From Bacteroidota bacterium (lineage in GTDB: Bacteria > Bacteroidota > Bacteroidia > Chitinophagales > Chitinophagaceae), in NCBI GenBank assembly GCA_947463975.1, contig CANHUW010000095.1, forward strand, positions 1 through 6,531: a stretch of DNA of 6,531 nucleotides, written 5' to 3'. The notes beneath the pieces were generated by a model that saw only the letters and a program-made list of their open reading frames with translations, did no database searches and was not told where the DNA came from. Position 1 is the first letter of the stretch. Every line of letters starts with the position of its first letter. Below, one piece after another: positions 1 through 4,658 of the stretch. Both the position numbers and the translations under genes were made by a program.

Positions 1-31
1 ATTGATAGTATGACCCTTTTATATAATAATC

Positions 32-394
32 TTAGCACCTATCATTTAACACGTCATCCTTGAACTGAAGTATCTGTTTCTTCATCTCTTTAATCTCCTT
101 CAGCTTCTGTTCCAAAGAAAGCAACTTGTCATCCAAAATTTCAAGTTTTTGTTTCTTGTTGTATTTCCTGTTGTACCAGGCATCAATGATTTGACCTATT
201 TCTTTTATGGTAAATCCCACCGATTTGGCATCACTTATGAATTCAAGTTTCTCAATCGTTACTTCGTCATAATGAAAGTAATTATTCGATTTGACGGATT
301 CATCTTGTTTACCCTCTATTAACCCCGACTTTTCATAAAAGCGAATGGTGTGAGTTGAAACTCCTGTTTTTTTGGATAGCTCGTTTATTAACAT
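32..394 (-). CDS. MerR-family transcriptional regulator
   Basis: A 120-residue DNA-binding regulator of the MerR family, a usual length for the small members. Residues 2-21 form the winged-helix recognition unit (INELSKKTGVSTHTIRFYEK), with the family signature TIRFYEKSGLI at 16-26. The wing runs to about residue 45 (YFHYDEV), helices with GFTIKEI follow at 60-66, and a charged helix at about 78-113 would be the antiparallel dimer coiled coil. There is no effector domain after it and the only cysteine is the last residue (C120), so this is not a classic metal or redox sensor of the MerR/SoxR kind; the signal is unknown. It is divergent from the SDR gene across 109 bp to that gene's preferred start, which suggests that it controls that gene and itself. 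Start at 394 is fixed by the family N-terminus. Confidence 0.93.
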   Translation of the reverse strand: MLINELSKKTGVSTHTIRFYEKSGLIEGKQDESVKSNNYFHYDEVTIEKLEFISDAKSVGFTIKEIGQIIDAWYNRKYNKKQKLEILDDKLLSLEQKLKEIKEMKKQILQFKDDVLNDRC

Positions 395-398
395 ATCA

Positions 399-406
399 CA
401 AATATA
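399..406 (-). promoter_or_regulatory. Candidate -7 element for the MerR gene
   Basis: Read on the minus strand this is TATATTTG, a perfect match to the Bacteroidota -7 consensus TAnnTTTG. No TTG element stands at the usual distance upstream, so the promoter would be weak or helped by a regulator. It ends only 4 bases before the MerR start codon, so transcription would begin at or next to the ATG and the mRNA would be nearly leaderless. Confidence 0.4.
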
Positions 407-428
407 GTGTGTTGAAAAATAAATATTA

Positions 429-446
429 ACTATAGACTATACTCTA
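429..446. promoter_or_regulatory. Candidate operator between MerR gene and SDR gene
   Basis: Bases 433-446 (TAGACTATACTCTA) form a 14-bp palindrome with 12 of 14 positions symmetric. The same stretch also holds a direct repeat of ACTATA at 429-434 and 436-441. It lies between the two divergent promoters, just upstream of the SDR -33 element. MerR proteins usually bind between the two promoter elements; there a second, weaker symmetry TTGT(450-453)-N15-ACAA(469-472) is present. Which one is bound cannot be decided from sequence. Confidence 0.35.
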
Positions 447-449
447 CTG

Positions 450-480
450 TTGTGGGTTTAAAATTAAGACAATATGTTTG
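450..480 (+). promoter_or_regulatory. SDR gene promoter (TTG-N20-TATGTTTG)
   Basis: TTG at 450-452 and TATGTTTG at 473-480 are separated by 20 bases, a full match to the Bacteroidota -33/-7 promoter layout (TTG and TAnnTTTG). The -7 element covers the ATG at 474, so transcription would start near 485 and the 474 codon could not be in the message. This decides the start of the SDR in favour of 504. Confidence 0.6.
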
Positions 481-503
481 TGACTCAAACAAATAATTCG
501 ACA

Positions 504-1319
504 ATGAGACAAACAATTTTTATTACAGGCGCAAGCAGTGGTATAGGGAAAGAGACTGCAAAATATTTTCAAATAAATGGATGGAATGTTGTTGCAACAA
601 TGAGAAATCCTGAAAACGAAACCGAATTGATTAGTTTGGAGAATGTTTTTGTGACGAAACTTGATGTTTTGGATTTGGAATCAATCAATCAAGCAATAAG
701 CAGGGGGATTGAAAAGTTTGGAGGAATTGACGTATTGCTCAACAATGCTGGATATGGTGCTTACGGCCCATTAGAGTCTTTTCCAAGAGAAAAGATTTTA
801 CGTCAATTTAATACCAATGTTATTGGACTTTTGGATGTAACAAGAGCGATTCTACCTCATTTTAGAGAAAATAAAAAAGGAATTATAATGAATGTTTCCT
901 CAATGGGTGGTAAAATGACTTTCCCGTTGGGCTCATTATATCACGGAACAAAATTCGCAGTTGAAGGTATATCTGAGTCATTAAGATATGAGGTAGAAGA
1001 ATTTGGGGGTAAAGTTAAAATTATTGAGCCCGGGGCAATTGCCACAGATTTTGCAGGCCGTTCTTTTGATTTTAATAATGATGAAAATTTGAGTGCCTAT
1101 CAAAGTATTGTTGGTAAAATTATGACAGCTTTTCCGCAGATGATTAAGAATGCCTCATCTACAAATGTTGTTACTGAAGTTATTTATGAGGCAGCAACAG
1201 ATGGAACAAATAGGTTAAGGTATATGGCAGGAAAAGACGCCAAACTATACAATCTATTGAATAAGTTATTCGGGTATGGCTTCTTATTCAAAATGAATAA
1301 AAAGTTTTTCAAATTGTAA
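504..1319 (+). CDS. SDR-family NAD(P)-dependent oxidoreductase
   Basis: A classical short-chain dehydrogenase/reductase of 271 residues that would reduce or oxidise a carbonyl/alcohol substrate with NAD(P)H in the cytoplasm; the substrate is not readable. Rossmann nucleotide-binding motif TGASSGIG is at 8-15, an arginine at 34 (ATMRNP) hints at NADP, DVLD is at 54-57 and NNAG at 80-83. The catalytic set is N105, S133, Y146 and K150 (YHGTK), and EPGAIATDF at 175-183 closes the cofactor site. The frame is open back to an ATG at 474 (10 more residues), but the predicted promoter covers that codon and SDRs usually begin a few residues before the glycine motif, so 504 is preferred. Divergent from the MerR gene and probably under its control; cotranscribed with the next gene. 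Confidence 0.93.
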   Translation: MRQTIFITGASSGIGKETAKYFQINGWNVVATMRNPENETELISLENVFVTKLDVLDLESINQAISRGIEKFGGIDVLLNNAGYGAYGPLESFPREKILRQFNTNVIGLLDVTRAILPHFRENKKGIIMNVSSMGGKMTFPLGSLYHGTKFAVEGISESLRYEVEEFGGKVKIIEPGAIATDFAGRSFDFNNDENLSAYQSIVGKIMTAFPQMIKNASSTNVVTEVIYEAATDGTNRLRYMAGKDAKLYNLLNKLFGYGFLFKMNKKFFKL

Positions 1320-1322
1320 CAT

Positions 1323-1817
1323 ATGAATCCAATTGTTAAATATTTTACTGGTGAAAAGTTAGAGAGTTTTTTGTTTTTGGGTTTGGGAATTTTAGGATTA
1401 GCTATAGCCATATCATTCCTTTTTATTCTCAAAACATCTTTTCTAAAAGGAGTTGCCATTCCCTTTCTTTTGGTTTCTTTTTTAGAAATAGCAGTGGGGG
1501 TAACTCTAATATATCGAAGTCCCAAGGATATAATAAGAGTTGAGACTTACTTATCTGAAAAAAATGAAATGATACAGAAAGAAGAAATTCCTAGGATGGA
1601 AGCTGTGATGCGAAATTTTGTAATTTTTAGGTATACTGAAATCACTTTGATAGTAGTTGGTATTATCCTAATGTATGGTTTTAGGCAAAATTTGCTATTG
1701 AATGGAATTGGATTAGGTCTGTTTATTCAATCAAGCCTTGTCTTACTTTTAGATTTCTTTGCAGAACGAAGAGGAGAAGTCTATCTAGCCTATTTAAAGA
1801 CCATCATTGAAAATTGA
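1323..1817 (+). CDS. Four-helix integral membrane protein, unknown function
   Basis: A 164-residue protein I do not recognise. Four hydrophobic segments are visible at about 15-36, 43-64, 99-120 and 124-146. A charged stretch of about 35 residues (65-98, rich in E, K and R) lies between the second and third, and a short charged tail (AERRGEVYLAYLKTIIEN) follows the last. It has no signal peptide and no obvious catalytic motif. It begins 3 bases after the SDR stop codon, so it is almost certainly cotranscribed and translated with the SDR and regulated by the same MerR-type switch. That linkage suggests a membrane partner or a common physiological response, but no function can be assigned. A weak 6-bp hairpin (1814-1828) spans its stop codon. 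Confidence 0.8.
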   Translation: MNPIVKYFTGEKLESFLFLGLGILGLAIAISFLFILKTSFLKGVAIPFLLVSFLEIAVGVTLIYRSPKDIIRVETYLSEKNEMIQKEEIPRMEAVMRNFVIFRYTEITLIVVGIILMYGFRQNLLLNGIGLGLFIQSSLVLLLDFFAERRGEVYLAYLKTIIEN

Positions 1818-1830
1818 AAAAATTTCAAGA

Positions 1831-1903
1831 AGTTCAACCCTTCAATTTCCTAATAGTGATGTATTCAATCATCGCATTATCGTTGCATCTTTCGTCTCTA
1901 AGG
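1831..1903. repeat. Intergenic repeat element, copy 1
   Basis: First of three related intergenic segments, beginning 13 bases after a plus-strand stop codon. Bases 1865-1903 are identical over 39 positions to 2452-2490. Aligned without gaps to 2843-2914, bases 1832-1903 match at 53 of 72 positions by hand count, best at the left end (GTTCAACCCTT and AATTTCCTAAT are shared). On the minus strand it reads as an open tail ending ERCNDNAMIEYITIRKLKG-stop (stop at 1834-1836), with no start codon ahead of the shared part. A small stem GTGATG/CATCGC (one G-U pair) is also possible. Origin unknown. Confidence 0.75.
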
Positions 1904-1918
1904 AGGTGCGATTTTGAT

Positions 1919-1952
1919 AAAAAGGTTATACTTTTATAGTGTAATCTTTTTT
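1919..1952 (+). terminator. Rho-independent terminator, probably bidirectional
   Basis: Stem GGTTATAC (1924-1931) pairs with GTGTAATC (1939-1946) including two G-U pairs, with a 7-base loop TTTTATA. Flanking AAAAA (1919-1923) pairs with the T-run 1947-1951, which gives a U-tract on both strands. It would end the SDR/membrane-protein transcript about 100 bases after the stop codon and insulate the next gene. Confidence 0.6.
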
Positions 1953-1981
1953 ATTTGTATAAAATCATAATTATTATAGTT

Positions 1982-2422
1982 ATGAAAGAAATTTTCAAAG
2001 ACCTTTTGGCACAAAATATTCTCTCTAATAGTTTTTCTTTGAATATGATTGATAAAGAGAATATTTCTAAAAAATTAAATGAACAAACCTCTTCTGTGGG
2101 TTTTATTTACAGGCATATAGGAGAGACAATGCTATTATTCGGTTATTTTTTCGGGATGCCATGTGAGATTCAAAATACTACAATGGGGCAACAAGATGAG
2201 GGTCAAGGCAAAGATTTTGAGGAAAGTAAAGAATTATTAGAAAAAGGCTATAAAATGCTAGAAGACATTATAGAAAGTACTTCAAATGCAGGTTGGTCAG
2301 AAATAATTGATACACCATTTTTTGGAGCTGTGTCTAAAGCAAAATTGTTTGCCCATATTCTATATCATAACTCCTATCATTCGGGTCAAATTGGCCTTGC
2401 AATCAAGAAAGGGTTAAAATAA
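1982..2422 (+). CDS. DinB-family protein (four-helix bundle, His metal site)
   Basis: A 146-residue member of the DinB/YfiT-like superfamily: four-helix bundle proteins with a metal site of three histidines, many acting as thiol-dependent transferases or of unknown activity. Visible ligand candidates are H45 (FIYRHIGE) and, in the last helix, H125, H129 and H133 in the segment HILYHNSYHSGQIG, where the H-x3-H-x-GQ ending is the family hallmark. Start: the frame extends upstream to a TTG at 1955 that adds a nine-residue hydrophobic stretch, but MKEIFKDLLAQ at 1982 fits the family N-terminus better. A weak -7-like TTTATTTG lies at 1950-1957, which would place the transcript start just ahead of 1982. 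It stands alone between two copies of the intergenic repeat. Substrate and thiol cofactor cannot be told. Confidence 0.85.
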   Translation: MKEIFKDLLAQNILSNSFSLNMIDKENISKKLNEQTSSVGFIYRHIGETMLLFGYFFGMPCEIQNTTMGQQDEGQGKDFEESKELLEKGYKMLEDIIESTSNAGWSEIIDTPFFGAVSKAKLFAHILYHNSYHSGQIGLAIKKGLK

Positions 2423-2436
2423 TTTTTAATCCGTTC

Positions 2437-2490
2437 TTGATTGTCATATACTCAATCATCGCATTATCGTTGCATCTTTCGTCTCTAAGG
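2437..2490. repeat. Intergenic repeat element, copy 2
   Basis: Second copy, close behind the DinB stop codon. Bases 2452-2490 match 1865-1903 at all 39 positions, then the two diverge at once. Left of 2452 the likeness persists mainly as minus-strand codons (IEYMTIK against IEYITIR in copy 1). The minus-strand frame is open from 2528 to a stop at 2403-2405 and contains an ATG at 2498, giving a 31-residue reading frame that overlaps the end of the DinB gene. A perfect 6-bp stem TGATTG/CAATCA is present within 2438-2457. Confidence 0.75.
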
Positions 2491-2505
2491 GGAGCCATAC
2501 TGGAC

Positions 2506-2530
2506 AAGCCATCAGAAATGATGGCTTTTT
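2506..2530 (+). terminator. Rho-independent terminator after the DinB gene
   Basis: A perfect 9-bp stem AAGCCATCA (2506-2514)/TGATGGCTT (2519-2527) with a GAAA tetraloop runs into a T-run (2526-2530). It works on the plus strand only, since the minus-strand side lacks a U-tract. It ends the DinB transcript about 85-110 bases past the stop codon, so the repeat copy lies in the 3' untranslated region. Confidence 0.85.
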
Positions 2531-2548
2531 AATTCAATGTAAATTTTT

Positions 2549-2556
2549 TAAATTTG
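2549..2556 (+). promoter_or_regulatory. Candidate -7 element for the 80-residue membrane protein gene
   Basis: TAAATTTG is a perfect TAnnTTTG match lying 21 bases before the ATG at 2578 and just after the terminator. The TTG that would give the longest reading frame (2554-2556) is inside it, which argues for the ATG at 2578. No clear TTG -33 element is seen; the T-run of the terminator occupies that position. Confidence 0.45.
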
Positions 2557-2577
2557 TTTTTATATAAACAGATTCAA

Positions 2578-2820
2578 ATGAACGCACCTTTCAGCAAGTA
2601 TCTCTATATCGGCTTTTTATTATTAGGCTTATTCCAAGCAGTGATTTCTAAAGACTATATGCAAGCTGCAGCTTCTCTAGGTATTGGTTTGGCATTTGAC
2701 CCATTCAATCCAGAACAAAAATGGAATGATAGACCCAATTGGCAAAAGGTAGTTTTGATTGTACACCTTGCTTTAGTAGCAGCAATGTTCGGATTTGGCA
2801 TTGGCTTGAATGAAAAATAA
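2578..2820 (+). CDS. Small membrane protein, unknown function
   Basis: An 80-residue hydrophobic protein. Segment 8-25 (YLYIGFLLLGLFQAVISK, roughly) and segment 57-77 (VVLIVHLALVAAMFGFGIGL, roughly) look membrane-spanning; a third moderately hydrophobic stretch lies at about 29-41. Between them is a conserved-looking motif FDPFNPEQKWNDRPNWQKV at about 41-59, with a D-P-F-N turn and an RPxWQ segment of a kind I associate with small uncharacterised proteins in Bacteroidota; no function is known to me. The ATG at 2578 is preferred over an upstream TTG at 2554 because a -7 promoter element covers the latter. It appears to be a single-gene transcript, preceded by a strong terminator and followed by repeat copy 3. 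Confidence 0.75.
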   Translation: MNAPFSKYLYIGFLLLGLFQAVISKDYMQAAASLGIGLAFDPFNPEQKWNDRPNWQKVVLIVHLALVAAMFGFGIGLNEK

Positions 2821-2841
2821 ACATCCAGCAAATTGACAGGA

Positions 2842-2914
2842 AGTTCAACCCTTTAATTTCCTAATTGTAAGATACTCAATCTTAACATTATAGTGGTTTC
2901 TTTCGTTGAAAGCG
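2842..2914. repeat. Intergenic repeat element, copy 3 (diverged)
   Basis: Third copy, 21 bases after a stop codon. It aligns without gaps to copy 1, with about 80% identity over the first 64 bases and less afterwards. On the minus strand it reads ERNHYNVKIEYLTIRKLKG-stop (stop at 2845-2847). Hairpins CTTTC-GTT-GAAAG (2900-2912) and AGCAA-AAA-TTGCT (2915-2927) stand near its right end; unlike the other two copies, no terminator with a U-tract follows. Confidence 0.7.
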
Positions 2915-3010
2915 AGCAAAAATTGCTAAATAATGGATACTTTCGTATTGTAACTTTAATGTCTTTTGATCGTTATACTAAAAAACGAAAATAAATCAAC
3001 AACAAAAGAA

Positions 3011-3511
3011 ATGAAAAAACTCAATTATATACTGATTTTGCCGCTGCTTATTATTAGCAGTTTTGTTTTTGCTAATAATGAAGTAAAATACGACAAAAAA
3101 GCAGCATTGAAAAAATGGGAAGCTACTTCTGAGGGCTTGTTCTTCAAGAAATGGGAATCATCTGCTGCAGGTAAAAAAGTATATGCTAGTGAATCAAGAA
3201 TAAGAAAGTCAATTAGAGCATTTGATAACATGGAAGCTATTGTCACTTCTTTAACTCTACCAGCTGGTTCAAGATTGGGTTTTGGAATAATGGTAAGAAT
3301 CAAAGACGAAGATTTTATACTTTCTTTTGGCCCTGATCTTAAGAATGATTTTGATCAAATTCGTGGCTTAAAAGTGAATGACAAGATTACAATTAAGAGC
3401 CATAGTGTATCTCACGCCCCCAAATATGCTTATCCAATAGTTGCTGGTGATTATGTAGAAAGAGATGGCAAATTATTATACAAGCGTATACCTGTAAAGG
3501 GTGGTTGCTAA
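3011..3511 (+). CDS. Secreted protein, unknown function
   Basis: A 166-residue protein that I do not recognise. It begins with a typical signal peptide: MKK, a hydrophobic core (YILILPLLIISSFVF) and a signal peptidase I site after FVFA (cleavage between residues 21 and 22), so the mature protein of about 145 residues is periplasmic or outside the cell. There is no lipobox. The mature part is basic near its start (many K and W: KKWEATSEGLFFKKWESSA), then appears to be mixed beta structure. Its only cysteine is the final residue (KGGC). The frame is open upstream to a TTG at 2966, but the signal peptide starts cleanly at 3011. It ends 7 bases from the end of the oppositely oriented photolyase operon, with no strong terminator in between. 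Confidence 0.78.
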   Translation: MKKLNYILILPLLIISSFVFANNEVKYDKKAALKKWEATSEGLFFKKWESSAAGKKVYASESRIRKSIRAFDNMEAIVTSLTLPAGSRLGFGIMVRIKDEDFILSFGPDLKNDFDQIRGLKVNDKITIKSHSVSHAPKYAYPIVAGDYVERDGKLLYKRIPVKGGC

Positions 3512-3518
3512 TTTAATG

Positions 3519-4658
3519 CTATTTTAAAAGTTTTCTAAAACTTCTTTCCGCTTTCTTCCAAAAACTAAAAAAGGAAGGATAATATCCTGTTACTTCTGGG
3601 AACATCCAATCTCTTTGGTCCTTGATACCAAGGTAATAAGTAAATGCAGGATGTTCCTTAGAGATTATTTTTTGATCATCCCATAAATTATCTGTCTTGT
3701 ATAATTTTTTTATTTCTTCTATCTCTCCTACAAATATTTGTATGCCTTCTATATTCTTTGATAGGTCAATGATGAACTGAATCACCTTGTCACTTACAGG
3801 GTATTGATTAAAATGAGAAGGCTCTAATAATAACACTCGATTTACATTTTCATCTTTTCTCCAATAGGGATCCAAATTATATGAGTTATAAATTAAAGTA
3901 GGAATTTCTGTATCAATATTTGGGGTATTAGATGTAGGCAGGTTTGTTTTTAAATCTAGCTTAGTCGTATCTCTTAAAGCATTAGGAATATCCATATTGA
4001 TCAATTGCTCATAAGGTTTATCCAAGAAGGTATTTTGCTGTTTGGAGAAAGTATACTTATTGATATTCTCTTGATTGCAAAAATATTGCTTGCTAGAGAA
4101 GACACCAGAAACCCACTGCCAACTACAATTATTGCTTGCAATATCTCCATCTAATAAATGATAATACATCCATTTAGAAGGCGTGAGCCAATATGCTTTC
4201 CCTATATTACATGCGATAGAAGCTATATACATTCTGCTATGATTATGCATATAGCCTATTTCATACAATCCATGGATGGCAAGATCAATACTTTCAATAC
4301 CTGTTTGAGCTTGCTGAATAGCTTCAAGCATTGTATGATGTACTACCTTTTGTTGATCTTGTTTTAAATCTTCCCAGATTTGAGAACCTTTGAATTGCCA
4401 TACTCTTTGGAAATATTCGCGCCAAGCCAGTTCTTGAATTATCTTTTCAATTGCTGGATAGGGATATTGTTTCTCTATTATTTTATCCATTACCTGTTTG
4501 GTGGATATCACTCCTCTAGAGACATATGGAGATAAGTAAGTTATTTGGCCATTGATATAATTTCTGGTTTTGGCATATTTGATTGGATCAATGGCATTGA
4601 CTCTTTCTAATACCTTTTCGTATGTTGTGGGGAAATGAAGATGATTAGATTTTTTCAT
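3519..4658 (-). CDS. FAD-binding photolyase-domain protein with C-terminal alpha/beta domain
   Basis: A 379-residue flavoprotein of the photolyase/cryptochrome superfamily. Residues 1 to about 205 match the helical FAD-binding domain: TRNYINGQITYLSPYVSRG at 31-49, ELAWREYF at 76-83 (E76, W79, R80 correspond to E. coli photolyase E274, W277, R278), GYMHNHSRM at 135-143 (N139 like N341) and DGDIASNNCSWQW at 170-182 (N176 and W180 like N378 and W382). The alpha/beta antenna domain that normally precedes this is missing from the front. Instead residues 252-379 form a separate domain with strands such as RVLLLEP (274-280) and IQIFVG (306-311) and a closing PEVTGYYPSFFSFW (354-367). Its start codon lies inside the end of the upstream photolyase-like gene (14-base overlap), so the two are translated together. 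Probable role: DNA repair or blue-light sensing; the exact substrate is open. Confidence 0.88.
   Translation of the reverse strand: MKKSNHLHFPTTYEKVLERVNAIDPIKYAKTRNYINGQITYLSPYVSRGVISTKQVMDKIIEKQYPYPAIEKIIQELAWREYFQRVWQFKGSQIWEDLKQDQQKVVHHTMLEAIQQAQTGIESIDLAIHGLYEIGYMHNHSRMYIASIACNIGKAYWLTPSKWMYYHLLDGDIASNNCSWQWVSGVFSSKQYFCNQENINKYTFSKQQNTFLDKPYEQLINMDIPNALRDTTKLDLKTNLPTSNTPNIDTEIPTLIYNSYNLDPYWRKDENVNRVLLLEPSHFNQYPVSDKVIQFIIDLSKNIEGIQIFVGEIEEIKKLYKTDNLWDDQKIISKEHPAFTYYLGIKDQRDWMFPEVTGYYPSFFSFWKKAERSFRKLLK

Noticed and set aside
1184..1525. Minus-strand reading frame across the SDR/membrane-protein junction
   Set aside because: It is antisense to two well-supported genes, has no family features and no promoter; a shadow frame.
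1955..1981. Upstream TTG start for the DinB gene giving a hydrophobic N-terminus
   Set aside because: The added residues are low-complexity isoleucine from AT-rich leader DNA and do not fit the family; a -7-like motif covers the TTG.
1831..2914. Integron attC sites separating gene cassettes
   Set aside because: The layout and a GTTCAAC (RYYYAAC-like) box in copies 1 and 3 are suggestive, but copy 2 lacks the box, no copy has a proper GTTRRRY partner at the other end, no long imperfect palindrome forms, and the genes have their own terminators and promoters.
2966..3010. Upstream TTG start for the secreted protein
   Set aside because: It would put 15 charged residues in front of a clean signal peptide that starts with MKK at 3011.
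3528..3543. Hairpin AAGTTTT-CT-AAAACTT as terminator between the convergent genes
   Set aside because: The stem is almost only A-T, it lies within the last codons of the minus-strand gene, and neither side has a U-tract, so it is too weak to call.
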